Counted from the stretch's first letter, positions 22,317 through 29,804 are shown. The stretch: DNA of 31,530 nt from JBGFRR01 sp041695045 (GCA_041695045.1 JBGFRR010000059.1:1-31530), one strand, 5' to 3'. Numbers and translations: made by a program. The notes: generated from the sequence alone by a model not told the origin.

Positions 22317-22766
22317 TTACTCTTTCGACCCGCCGGTGCGCGCAATGTACAGGAACGCATCGCTCACAAACTCCGCGGCATTCGTCGTGAAGGAATCGGG
22401 AATGCCCTTCTTGAACTGATCGAACATGAACGGATTGCCGCCGGCCGAGATGCTCAGGTTGGGGTTGATGATGATCGACCGCGTCGCGCCCGAGCAGGTG
22501 AGGTTCACTTTGGTCTTCACCGCGGGGAACGCCACCTCAATCAGCGGCTCAACGACTACCGCCTGCCCCATCAGCGTCATGGCATCGGGCGTCTCGCAGG
22601 TAACGTCGATGTTCTGTGTATTCAGCAGCGCGAGGCATTCCTGCACAACCTTCCGCGTGATGGCGGCAACTTCATTGGCGACCATCGTCATCTTCTCACG
22701 CTCAGCGGTGAATTTGTTCCATTCCCTGAGCGTGTTCATCAACAATATCTTGGACGCTTCGTTCAT
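22317..22766 (-). CDS. Conserved-looking protein of unknown function upstream of uvrB
   Basis: A soluble 149-residue protein I do not recognise. Its first 55 residues look helical (KILLMNTLREWNKFTAEREK, AAITRKVVQECLALL), followed by beta-rich segments VAFPAVKTKVNLTCSGAT and RSIIINPNLSISAGGNPFMF, and a C-terminal AAEFVSDAFLYIARTGG. No signal peptide or membrane segment is visible. I start it at the ATG at 22766, preceded by GAGGGA; an upstream in-frame start at 22835 would overlap the promoter. It leads the operon with uvrB and perhaps comF, which might hint at a DNA-related role, but that rests on position only. Confidence 0.75.
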   Translation of the reverse strand: MNEASKILLMNTLREWNKFTAEREKMTMVANEVAAITRKVVQECLALLNTQNIDVTCETPDAMTLMGQAVVVEPLIEVAFPAVKTKVNLTCSGATRSIIINPNLSISAGGNPFMFDQFKKGIPDSFTTNAAEFVSDAFLYIARTGGSKE

Positions 22767-22806
22767 GAAAACTTCCCTCGTGGTTGGTGTGGAATCGATC
22801 CGTGAG

Positions 22807-22835
22807 AATATATTCTTCATGCCTCGGCGGGTCAA
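22807..22835 (-). promoter_or_regulatory. Sigma-70-like promoter of the unknown gene-uvrB operon
   Basis: On the minus strand TTGACC (22830-22835) and TATATT (22807-22812) are 17 bases apart. The predicted start is about 35 bases before the ATG at 22766. Confidence 0.7.
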
Positions 22836-22842
22836 CCAAGGC

Positions 22843-22871
22843 TTGCATTCGTCCCTCTCTTCCCCTACTTT
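22843..22871 (+). promoter_or_regulatory. Sigma-70-like promoter of the lipoprotein gene, divergent
   Basis: TTGCAT at 22843-22848 and TACTTT at 22866-22871 are 17 bases apart. The -35 box lies 7 bases from that of the divergent uvrB-operon promoter. The predicted start falls at about 22878-22880, on the ATG itself. Confidence 0.5.
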
Positions 22872-22879
22872 CCAACAGC

Positions 22880-23173
22880 ATGAAACACCTCATTGTTCTC
22901 AGTTTTCTCGCGCTCGCATCCGGCTGTGCTGAATCATCGCTTGACAATGACGACCGCCGGCTCGCGCAGGCCTACGCCTCTCTCCTCACCATCTTCGATG
23001 AAGAGCGCGCCGGCATTGCCACACCCGACGACGCCTCCCACCGCTCGCGCGCAGACAGCGTTCTGCAGCACTATGGATTCAACCGTGAGCAATTCACCAC
23101 CCGCCTTCGAACTCTTGCCACGCAGCCCGAGGCGTTCCGCGAGTTTCACCGCATCGTTGCTGAACAACTTTGA
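22880..23173 (+). CDS. Small lipoprotein, DUF4296-like
   Basis: A 97-residue protein with a lipobox (FLALASGC, lipidated Cys-16), so it should be anchored in the inner or outer membrane. The mature part is helical: RRLAQAYASLLTIFDEERAG, SRADSVLQHYGFNREQF and RTLATQPEAFREFHRIVAEQ. The pattern of a mobile vL..Y....F helix followed by a repeat-length final helix resembles DUF4296-type Bacteroidota lipoproteins; I offer that as a likeness only. The frame is open upstream, but the ATG at 22880 begins the lipobox peptide. There is no ribosome site and the promoter would place the RNA start on the ATG, which suggests a leaderless message. It ends convergent with carA. Confidence 0.8.
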   Translation: MKHLIVLSFLALASGCAESSLDNDDRRLAQAYASLLTIFDEERAGIATPDDASHRSRADSVLQHYGFNREQFTTRLRTLATQPEAFREFHRIVAEQL

Positions 23174-23174
23174 G

Positions 23175-24380
23175 TCAGCTCATGGCCGGCACTTCAGCCC
23201 GGTCCATCATGCCGACAAAGTGCGCGAAGAGGTAGTCGCTATCGTGCGGGCCGGGCGACGCTTCGGGATGGTACTGAACAGAAAAGAGAGGAAGCTCACG
23301 GTGACGGAGGCCTTCGTTCGTTCCGTCATTAAGATTGACGTGGGTGATTTCGACGGCAGAGGGATCGAGCGAGATGGGATCGACGGCAAAGCCATGATTC
23401 TGCGACGTCATTTCGATGGCCTGCGTGACGAGATTCTTGACGGGATGATTTGCACCCCGATGGCCGAACTTCAGCTTGAACGTTTTTCCTCCTAACGCAA
23501 GCGCGAGCAGTTGATGCCCCAAGCAAATGCCGAAGATCGGCTTCTTCCCGATCAACGCCCTGAGATTCCTTACGGCGTAGCGCACCGCGGCCGGATCCCC
23601 GGGACCGTTGGAAAGGAAAATGCCGTCCGGATTGAGCTCGAGCACCTGCTCGGCCGAATACTGAGACGGCACGACGGTGAGCTGACAGCCGTAGGAGGCG
23701 AGCCTTCGGAGGATGTTATGCTTCACACCGTAATCCATCACCACCACGTTCCAGCGTTTGCCGTTCATGGAGTTGAGCTTTGCCGATGCAAGCGGCGCTA
23801 ACGCAAACGGTGTTGTGTCAACCTCGTTCCATAGGTACGGCTCGTGTGTTGTCACGTGCTTCGTCAGATCGAGGCCTGCCATGAGCGGCGAGGAACGCGC
23901 TTTCTCCACGAGCCGTGCATCATCCAGATCGACGGTTGACAGGACGCCGCGCATTGCTCCGACGGTGCGGATGAGCTTCGTCAGCATACGCGTGTCGATT
24001 CCCTGAATCGCGGGAACGCCGTGCTCTTTCAGCCAATCACCCAGACTGCGGTTCGCGCGGAAGTTGCTGTAGAAATCAAAGTACTCGCGCACGACGAATC
24101 CGGCGACGCGCGGCTTCACCGACTCAAGGTCGTCAACGTTCACACCATAGTTGCCGATGAGCGGATACGTCATCGTTACGATCTGACCCGCGTAGGAGGG
24201 ATCGGTGAGAATCTCTTGATAACCGGTGAGACTGGTGTTGAAAACGACTTCGCCCGTTACTTCGACATCGGCGCCGAATGCTTCGCCGGTAAAGACCGTT
24301 CCGTTCTCAAGGGCAAGCTTTGCTTTCAACTCAGGATGGAAAGTGTGAAGTGAGAAGAAGGATGAACTCGGATGCAACAT
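23175..24380 (-). CDS. carA: Carbamoyl-phosphate synthase small (glutaminase) subunit
   Basis: CarA supplies ammonia from glutamine to CarB for carbamoyl phosphate, used in arginine and pyrimidine synthesis. The N-terminal CPS-type domain begins KAKLALENGTVFTGEAFG and includes NTSLTGYQEILTDPSYAGQI. The class I glutaminase domain has the nucleophile cysteine in FGICLGHQLLAL and the His/Glu pair in SVQYHPEASPGPHD. I place the start at the ATG at 24380 (401 residues). Longer in-frame starts run over the hrcA promoter and gene on the other strand, and the true start could be slightly downstream since no strong ribosome site is seen. carB is not adjacent. Confidence 0.95.
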   Translation of the reverse strand: MLHPSSSFFSLHTFHPELKAKLALENGTVFTGEAFGADVEVTGEVVFNTSLTGYQEILTDPSYAGQIVTMTYPLIGNYGVNVDDLESVKPRVAGFVVREYFDFYSNFRANRSLGDWLKEHGVPAIQGIDTRMLTKLIRTVGAMRGVLSTVDLDDARLVEKARSSPLMAGLDLTKHVTTHEPYLWNEVDTTPFALAPLASAKLNSMNGKRWNVVVMDYGVKHNILRRLASYGCQLTVVPSQYSAEQVLELNPDGIFLSNGPGDPAAVRYAVRNLRALIGKKPIFGICLGHQLLALALGGKTFKLKFGHRGANHPVKNLVTQAIEMTSQNHGFAVDPISLDPSAVEITHVNLNDGTNEGLRHRELPLFSVQYHPEASPGPHDSDYLFAHFVGMMDRAEVPAMS

Positions 24381-24528
24381 AGCAATAATTCCAGCATGAA
24401 TCAAACACTGCTCGTTCATCAACAACGCGACGAATGTCGCAGCACTCCACAACCTCAGCGCGCGTGAATAGTCATCGCGACGTGGCGTTGTCCCTCGTAG
24501 AGGAAAACGGAGGTGGGGAAATATCACC

Positions 24529-24557
24529 TTGACAAACCTTCTAAAAAGTGTTATTTT
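24529..24557 (+). promoter_or_regulatory. Strong sigma-70-like promoter of the hrcA operon
   Basis: TTGACA at 24529-24534 and TATTTT at 24552-24557 are exactly 17 bases apart. The start would be near 24564, about 20 bases before the hrcA ATG, with AGGGG (24571-24575) as ribosome site. Confidence 0.8.
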
Positions 24558-24569
24558 TCGTTGAAAAAT
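24553..24569 (+). promoter_or_regulatory. Perfect palindrome over the hrcA -10 box, candidate operator
   Basis: ATTTTTC (24553-24559) and GAAAAAT (24563-24569) are exact inverted repeats around GTT. They cover the -10 box and the predicted start site, a position where a bound repressor would block transcription. It does not resemble the CIRCE element (TTAGCACTC-N9-GAGTGCTAA) that HrcA normally binds. It may also be a chance A/T palindrome. Confidence 0.35.
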
Positions 24570-24582
24570 CAGGGGTTTTTGA

Positions 24583-25626
24583 ATGGTGCAGAGTCCTTTG
24601 CCGTCGGATTTGAAGGAGCGAGAACGAAGCGTGCTGCGGCTTGTGGTGCACAACTACATCCACACCGCGGTGCCGGTGGGATCGCGCGTCCTCTCCAAGC
24701 GATTCCACTCGCACCTCAGTCCCGCAACAATCCGAAACGTGATGGCCGACCTGGAAGAGAGCGGCTATCTCTCGCATCCCCACACCTCCGCCGGTCGCGT
24801 CCCAACCGACCTCGGCTACCGCTACTACGTGGACTATCTGATGGAGGTCGAAAAACTCTCGGAGAAGGAAAAGGAAAGCATCGAACAAGCGTTGGACCAA
24901 ACGGGATCGCCGGACGACCTTCTGCGCGAAGCGTCAAGACTCCTCGGCAAGATTTCCAAACAACTCAGCGTGGTCTCTTCCCCGCATTTCAGCAGCGGAG
25001 TATTTGAAAAACTTGAACTCGTTCCTCTCTCCAACATGAGATTGCTTGTGGTCATCTCCATTCGGTCCGGCCTGGTGCGCACGCTGATGTTAGAAGTCGG
25101 CATGGAGCTCCGTCGCGGCGCCGTCGAGCATGTCAGCCGGCTGTTGAACGAGCGGCTTTCCGGACTGACGTTGCAAGAGATTCGGGACACCTTCCTCGAG
25201 CGTATACGCGACGTGAAAGACGAAGAGACGGGGCTCGTTCGCCTCTTTATCGAGAGTGTGGATCAGCTGTTTACCGACGCGCCCGACCGTGAACGCCTTC
25301 ATATCTCCGGCACGCAGAATATCATCGAGCAGCCGGAGTTTGTCGACCCGAAGAACTTTCGCAGCGTCATCGAACTTGTCGAGAATCAAGAGATTATCGT
25401 TCACCTCCTCGAGAAGCATGATTCGGCAGAAGAGGATTTTGTTATTACCATCGGTAAAGAGAATGACGATAAAACTCAGGGATACAGCGTTGTAACGGCA
25501 ATCTATGACATTCGGGGAGTGTCGGGACGTGTTGGCGTCATCGGTCCGAAACGGATGCACTACTCCAAGGTCGTACCGATCGTTGACTACGTGGCGAAGG
25601 CTGTTGCGCGCATGCTTGGAAGTTAA
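24583..25626 (+). CDS. hrcA: Heat-inducible transcription repressor HrcA
   Basis: HrcA represses chaperone genes by binding CIRCE and is released by heat stress. The 347-residue protein opens with a winged-helix domain (LKERERSVLRLVVHNYIHTA, VPVGSRVLSKRF, LSPATIRNVMADLEESGYLS, HPHTSAGRVPTDLGYRYYVD), all hallmark HrcA motifs. A GAF-like middle follows, with a dimer insert, and the C-terminal GRVGVIGPKRMHYSKVVPIV is diagnostic. It leads the operon with grpE 16 bases downstream and dnaJ beyond. No CIRCE copy is visible at its own promoter. Confidence 0.97.
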   Translation: MVQSPLPSDLKERERSVLRLVVHNYIHTAVPVGSRVLSKRFHSHLSPATIRNVMADLEESGYLSHPHTSAGRVPTDLGYRYYVDYLMEVEKLSEKEKESIEQALDQTGSPDDLLREASRLLGKISKQLSVVSSPHFSSGVFEKLELVPLSNMRLLVVISIRSGLVRTLMLEVGMELRRGAVEHVSRLLNERLSGLTLQEIRDTFLERIRDVKDEETGLVRLFIESVDQLFTDAPDRERLHISGTQNIIEQPEFVDPKNFRSVIELVENQEIIVHLLEKHDSAEEDFVITIGKENDDKTQGYSVVTAIYDIRGVSGRVGVIGPKRMHYSKVVPIVDYVAKAVARMLGS

Positions 25627-25629
25627 CCA

Positions 25630-25650
25630 ATGACTACCGAATATGAGTGA
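25630..25650 (+). CDS. Possible six-codon coupling ORF before grpE
   Basis: ATG at 25630 starts a six-codon frame (MTTEYE) that ends in TGA at 25648-25650. GGAAG at 25618-25622 sits seven bases before it, a good ribosome site, while grpE's own ATG at 25643 has none. The stop overlaps the grpE start region, so ribosomes ending here could restart on grpE. The alternative is that the GGAAG serves no purpose. Confidence 0.3.
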   Translation: MTTEYE

Positions 25651-26236
25651 AGAAAAACAACCAGAACAGACGAATGAAGTTGAGCACGTCCAACAGGAGG
25701 AAGCATCAAGCGAAGGTGCAACCAGCACACCCAACGCGCTGGAGGCACAACTGAACCAGTATAAGGACCTCCTTCTCCGCAAGGCTGCGGAGTTTGAAAA
25801 TTACAAGCGGCGCGTCGAGCAGGAGTCGCTCGCCCTCATGAAATTTGCCAATGAAGGGTTGATCACGGACATCCTTCCGGTGGTGGACGATATTGAGCGG
25901 TCGCTGAAGGCAGGCCGCAAACAGAAGGATTTCGACACCTTCTACAAGGGATTGGAATTGATCCATCAAAAGCTGTTAAAGATTCTTGCAGCACGCGGCG
26001 TTCGAGTGATGGAGAGCGGTGGCCAGGAGTTCAACGTCGATGATCATGATGCGATGCTGCAAGTGCCGCGAGAAGACGTCCCGCCCCACACCGTGCTCGA
26101 AGAAGTTGAAAAGGGATATCTGCTTCACGACAAAGTCATACGCCACGCCAAGGTCATCGTCTCCGCCGCTCCCGAACCAGCTCCTGTCCAGGAGCGCGAG
26201 CCAAGCAACGCTGCATCGGAACAGAAGCACTCGTGA
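25643..26236 (+). CDS. grpE: Nucleotide exchange factor GrpE
   Basis: GrpE releases ADP from DnaK in the chaperone cycle. The 197-residue protein has a Glu/Gln-rich disordered N-terminus, a long helical coiled coil (LNQYKDLLLRKAAEFENYKR, RVEQESLALMKFANEGLI), and the C-terminal beta domain with GVRVMESGGQEFNVDDHDAM, TVLEEVEKGYLLHDKVIRHA and KVIVS. Helix and domain order match the family. There is no ribosome site directly before the ATG; the six-codon frame just upstream might couple its translation to hrcA. dnaJ follows after nine bases. Confidence 0.96.
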   Translation: MSEEKQPEQTNEVEHVQQEEASSEGATSTPNALEAQLNQYKDLLLRKAAEFENYKRRVEQESLALMKFANEGLITDILPVVDDIERSLKAGRKQKDFDTFYKGLELIHQKLLKILAARGVRVMESGGQEFNVDDHDAMLQVPREDVPPHTVLEEVEKGYLLHDKVIRHAKVIVSAAPEPAPVQEREPSNAASEQKHS

Positions 26237-26245
26237 GGCATAACG

Positions 26246-27412
26246 ATGACAAAGCGTGATTACTATGAAATTCTCGACGTTGCGCGCTCGGCCACACCGG
26301 ATGAGATCAAGAAAGCATACCGCCAGCTTGCCCTTAAGTATCACCCCGACCGCAATCCCGGCGACAAGCAGGCCGAGGAGCAATTCAAGGAAGCTGCCGA
26401 AGCGTATGAAGTCCTGAGCGACCCTGAAAAACGCCAACGCTACGACCAGTTCGGCCATGACGGCATGAAGGGCGCACACGTCCGCGACTTCCACGACATC
26501 AACGACATTTTCAATACGTTCGGCGATATTTTCGGGTCGGGATTCGGCGGCAGCATCTTCGACGAAGTCTTCGGCAGTCGGCAGACACGACGACGCTCCA
26601 CACCAACTGGCACACCGGGCCCCGACCTGCGCGTCAAGTTGCGGTTAACGCTGGAAGAAATCGCCTCGGGGGTCGAAAAGAAAATCAAGGTGAAACGCTT
26701 CAAGCGCTGCGAGACGTGCGGCGGCACCGGTGCACGCAGCAATTCGGACCGGGTAACGTGCCCGCAGTGCAACGGAAGCGGCGAGTTGCGCCAGGTCTCG
26801 CGGTCGATGTTCGGTCAGTTCGTGAACATCTCCACCTGCCCGACGTGCGGCGGGGAGGGGCGTGTGATTCGCGGCCTCTGCCCGGCATGTCAGGGTGAAG
26901 GACGCGTGAAGGGAGAATCGACAATCAAAGTATCCGTACCTGCGGGAGTAGCTGAAGGGAATTACATTCCGCTACGCGGCCAAGGGAACGCGGGACGACG
27001 CGGCGGTCCTCCGGGAGATTTAGTCGTGGAGATTGAAGAAGAACCGCATCCGTTCCTCCATCGCAACGGCGACGACGTTATCTATGACCTGTGGATCAGC
27101 TTTCCGACAGCCGCGTTGGGCGGCGAGATCGAGGTGCCGACATTAACATCGAAAGCACGACTGACGATCGAGCCAGGAACTCCTGCCGGCCGCATGTTGC
27201 GCATGCGGGAACGGGGTATTCCTCACCTCAACGGCTACGGGCGCGGCGATCAACTCATCCGCGTCAATATCTGGGTTCCTGCAAAGCTCAGCGCAAAAGA
27301 AAAGGAGCTCATCCGCCAGCTTGAAGGGCTGGAACACTTGACCCCGAACGAAGAAGAACGACGGATGAGCGGCAAATCGTTTTTCGAAAAAGTGAAAGAT
27401 GCGTTCTCCTGA
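26246..27412 (+). CDS. dnaJ: Chaperone protein DnaJ
   Basis: DnaJ stimulates DnaK ATPase and delivers substrates. The 388-residue protein has a J domain with YHPDRNPGD (HPD at 33-35), a Gly/Phe region (FGDIFGSGFGGSIFDEVFG), four zinc-binding repeats (CETCGGTGA, CPQCNGSGE, CPTCGGEGR, CPACQGEGR) and the C-terminal substrate domain with GDLVVEIEEEPHPFLHRNGD. The end, SGKSFFEKVKDAFS, is a lineage-type tail. GAGGCA lies before the ATG. It directly follows grpE, and no dnaK gene lies between or next to them in the window, so DnaK must be encoded elsewhere. Confidence 0.97.
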   Translation: MTKRDYYEILDVARSATPDEIKKAYRQLALKYHPDRNPGDKQAEEQFKEAAEAYEVLSDPEKRQRYDQFGHDGMKGAHVRDFHDINDIFNTFGDIFGSGFGGSIFDEVFGSRQTRRRSTPTGTPGPDLRVKLRLTLEEIASGVEKKIKVKRFKRCETCGGTGARSNSDRVTCPQCNGSGELRQVSRSMFGQFVNISTCPTCGGEGRVIRGLCPACQGEGRVKGESTIKVSVPAGVAEGNYIPLRGQGNAGRRGGPPGDLVVEIEEEPHPFLHRNGDDVIYDLWISFPTAALGGEIEVPTLTSKARLTIEPGTPAGRMLRMRERGIPHLNGYGRGDQLIRVNIWVPAKLSAKEKELIRQLEGLEHLTPNEEERRMSGKSFFEKVKDAFS

Positions 27413-27418
27413 TGACTC

Positions 27419-27841
27419 ATGTGGCGTCGGGTTACTGAATGGCTCGCGCTCACGTCGGTAGAGAGGAAGGTTATCCTCTTTCTGGCGGGGGCGTTCCTGA
27501 TCGGCTCCGGACTTCGCCTCTACAGCGCGATGTATCCCGAGCGAGCGACGCATGATTATAGCGTGCCGGACAGCGCGTTCGCCGCGCTCAGCCAGCGCCC
27601 AGTTGAGACGAGCAAGCAGACACCATCGTTTGCCGTCAACATCAACACGGCAACGAAAGAGGAGTTGATGGCCTTGCCGGGCGTCGGCGAAGTGACGGCT
27701 GAACGCATTATGCTCTATCGACAGGACGCCGGCCCGTTTACGTCCATCAACGACCTTATGAAGGTCAAAGGTATCGGTCAAAAACGACTGGAACAACTGA
27801 AACCGCTCATCACCGTCGAACCAACAACCAGGGAGGAATAA
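27419..27841 (+). CDS. Membrane-anchored helix-hairpin-helix (ComEA-like) protein
   Basis: A 140-residue protein with one N-terminal membrane helix (KVILFLAGAFLIGSGLRLY) and, after a linker, a C-terminal ComEA-type helix-hairpin-helix pair: VNINTATKEELMALPGVGEV, then AERIMLYRQDAGPFTSINDL and VKGIGQKRLEQLKPLI. Such modules bind double-stranded DNA without sequence preference; ComEA-like proteins take up DNA at the cell surface. Its stop overlaps the next gene's start by one base (TAATG), so the two are translationally coupled. The topology and its neighbours suggest a surface DNA-binding or pilus-linked role, but no function is proven. comF is 7 kb away on the other strand. Confidence 0.85.
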   Translation: MWRRVTEWLALTSVERKVILFLAGAFLIGSGLRLYSAMYPERATHDYSVPDSAFAALSQRPVETSKQTPSFAVNINTATKEELMALPGVGEVTAERIMLYRQDAGPFTSINDLMKVKGIGQKRLEQLKPLITVEPTTREE

Positions 27842-28305
27842 TGTCCGTTTATCAGCAACCCAAAGGCTCCATCATCTACAAAGCCATCATCGTTGTTCTG
27901 GTCGGTCTCCTCATCTATGTCATCTACGAGCCATATCAGATTCGCGAGCAGGAACGGCAGTTCCGCCACGAGTCCCGCCTGCGCATGCTGAACGTTCGCG
28001 AAGCGCAGCTCCAACACATCAATCGCTTCTTCCGTTACAATTCCTCCGTCGATTCGCTGGTGCAATTCATTCGCGACAGCCTCATCGCCCAGAACATAAA
28101 CCTTGAACGGTTCCGCCCGCTTTCACACGGCCTCTTTACGCCTGAATCGCTGCTCTACTCTCCGCGCACGCACCGGCCATACATCCTGATGGCGGACGAT
28201 ACCTCACGCATCAAGAAGTACTTCCTCCAGTGCCCGGACGGCCATGGCTCGATCGGTTCGATGGATGACGACACGCGCGTCAACAAAGCGTCGTGGGAAG
28301 ACTAA
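27841..28305 (+). CDS. Small single-pass membrane protein of unknown function
   Basis: A 154-residue protein I do not recognise. One membrane helix lies near the N-terminus (IIYKAIIVVLVGLLIYVIYE), followed by a charged helical stalk (YQIREQERQFRHESRLRMLN), FRYNSSVDSLVQFIRDSLIA and a C-terminal part with CPDGHGSIGSMDDDTR. A GGGAGGAATA ribosome site precedes the ATG. Position between a helix-hairpin-helix protein and a PilM-like protein, coupled to the first, recalls PilN-type partners, which also have a short N-terminus and one membrane helix. I found no sequence motif to confirm that. Confidence 0.75.
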   Translation: MSVYQQPKGSIIYKAIIVVLVGLLIYVIYEPYQIREQERQFRHESRLRMLNVREAQLQHINRFFRYNSSVDSLVQFIRDSLIAQNINLERFRPLSHGLFTPESLLYSPRTHRPYILMADDTSRIKKYFLQCPDGHGSIGSMDDDTRVNKASWED

Positions 28306-28307
28306 CC

Positions 28308-29222
28308 ATGGCTTCTCCTATCCGACATCTGGGCATTGCCTTCAGAGGAAAGAAGCTTTCGCTCGCGGAGATCGAACTCTCGAAATCTCCTCAAGTCCTC
28401 GCACTGGATGAAGGCGAGTGTGCAGTCGATTTCTCCGACCCGGCGACCAATCCAGAGATGCATGCCGAGATCGGCGCGGTAGCGGGCGAGATTGAAGCAC
28501 TTGCTCAAAAAAACGGCGTACAGGCACAGGCCATTTCCTTTGCCCTCCCATCCTCAGCGCTCTTCATCAACAGCATCCCTGTCGATACATCGCTCAAGAA
28601 CGATGCGCTCACTGCACTGCTGCAGTGGGAGCTTCAGCAGTACTTTCCCGACATGACACCACGCACGTTCGTGACCGACTCGCATCTGTTTCCGGTGAAG
28701 TCCAAAGACGCTGTACCAACGCTACTCGTTGCGGTACGCCGCGGGAGCGTTGCGTTTCTTCAGCGTGTTTGCGCCGAATTGAAACTGAAGCTGCACGTCG
28801 TGGACGTCGACCACTTCAGCGTCGAGAAAACCCTTCTTGCCAACTATCCGGAGGTCAAAAAGGAAACCGTCGCGCTCTTTGGCCTGTATGAAGGATCTCT
28901 CGCCGCGAGCATCCTCCACAAGCGGGAACTTGTTCACTACCGTCATTTCCGCGACGCCTCATTGGAAAACGCCACAACCGCCGGAGCGTATCTCAAGGAA
29001 CTGCGGCAGACCCACGAAGAAATGAAACCGAACGCTGCCTATCTCTACGGAACAGCCGTCGCACCCGACGGCGCAACAAGTCTTCGTCAACATGTTGGCG
29101 TGCAAACAACCCCGCTGAACGTCTTCCGGAAACTCACCGCCGTACCGGGCGTCGATAAAGGGCTCCTGAAAGAAAGTTATCGCTTCGCTGCGGCAATCGG
29201 TGTGGCACTGCGAAAAGAGTAA
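28308..29222 (+). CDS. PilM/ComA-like actin-fold protein
   Basis: A 304-residue cytoplasmic protein. The layout suggests an actin-like fold of the PilM type used in type IV pilus and type II secretion assembly: a first strand-turn RHLGIAFRGKKLSLAEIELS, SFALPSSALFINSIPVDTSL, LLQWELQQYFPDMTPRTFVT, LLVAVRRGSVAFLQRVCAEL, LKLHVVDVDHFSVEKTLLAN and ALFGLYEGSLAASILHKREL. Detection rests on the pattern typical of PilM-type proteins (LPSS...ip, E...yFP, LlvAvrr, vvDvd), which I judge by eye. Start at 28308 follows GGGAAG; it begins two bases after the preceding stop. Whether a pilus is made is not shown; pilin, PilQ and PilB/T genes are absent from this window. Confidence 0.7.
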   Translation: MASPIRHLGIAFRGKKLSLAEIELSKSPQVLALDEGECAVDFSDPATNPEMHAEIGAVAGEIEALAQKNGVQAQAISFALPSSALFINSIPVDTSLKNDALTALLQWELQQYFPDMTPRTFVTDSHLFPVKSKDAVPTLLVAVRRGSVAFLQRVCAELKLKLHVVDVDHFSVEKTLLANYPEVKKETVALFGLYEGSLAASILHKRELVHYRHFRDASLENATTAGAYLKELRQTHEEMKPNAAYLYGTAVAPDGATSLRQHVGVQTTPLNVFRKLTAVPGVDKGLLKESYRFAAAIGVALRKE

Positions 29223-29804
29223 ATGAGAATCATCGCCGGCACCTACCGCGGCAGACGACTCACAACGGCGCGCGACTTGTCGATCCGCCCCACCGCCGAC
29301 CGTGCCAAACAAACCATCTTCGACATGCTCAGCACGCGCATCGACTTCGAGCGCGTGGACGTGCTCGACCTCTTCGCAGGAAGCGGGAGCTTGGGATTGG
29401 AAGCCGTCAGCCGCGGCGCACGGTCGGTGGTGTTCGTCGAACAGTCGCGCCGCTCGATCGCCGTCCTCGAAGCCAACATTCACTCGCTCGGATGCGAGGC
29501 GCTGTGCTCCATCAGGCAGGCGGACGTGTTCTGGTTCCTCAAGAACACTCGCCGCCGTTTTGACCTCGTGTTCGCCGACCCACCGTATGCGCTCGAACGC
29601 ATCGGCGAATTGCCCCTTACCATCGCCGAGAGCGGCGTGGTGAACCCTGGCGGGTACGTCGTGATGGAACACAGCCGGTCCTCGTCGGTGGCAGTCCCGG
29701 AAGACGCGTTTGAGGTCATTCGCAAACCGTTTGGCCAAACCGTTGTCGTACTGATGCGAGTTCGACAATCAGCAGCTCACTCACAGGACGAGAGCAGACG
29801 ATGA
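29223..29804 (+). CDS. rsmD: 16S rRNA (guanine(966)-N(2))-methyltransferase
   Basis: RsmD methylates N2 of G966 in 16S rRNA in the 30S subunit. The 193-residue protein has MRIIAGTYRGRRL, the substrate motif IRPTADRAKQTIFDML, the SAM loop DLFAGSGSLGLEAVSRG (49-65), FVEQSRRSIAVLEANI and catalytic DPPY at 119-122 (VFADPPYALERI). It starts directly after the stop of the PilM-like gene, and its TGA overlaps the coaD start (29801-29804). rsmD-coaD is a conserved pair in many bacteria. Confidence 0.96.
   Translation: MRIIAGTYRGRRLTTARDLSIRPTADRAKQTIFDMLSTRIDFERVDVLDLFAGSGSLGLEAVSRGARSVVFVEQSRRSIAVLEANIHSLGCEALCSIRQADVFWFLKNTRRRFDLVFADPPYALERIGELPLTIAESGVVNPGGYVVMEHSRSSSVAVPEDAFEVIRKPFGQTVVVLMRVRQSAAHSQDESRR

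Noticed and set aside
24381..24653. carA extended to the long in-frame start at 24653
   Set aside because: The extra 91 residues have no family likeness and run across the hrcA promoter and coding region on the opposite strand; the ATG at 24380 gives a normal CarA length.
29072..29104. Possible CRISPR or tandem repeat units in the window
   Set aside because: I looked for evenly spaced repeats throughout and found none; the repeats present are palindromes, one duplicated cassette and one heptamer run.
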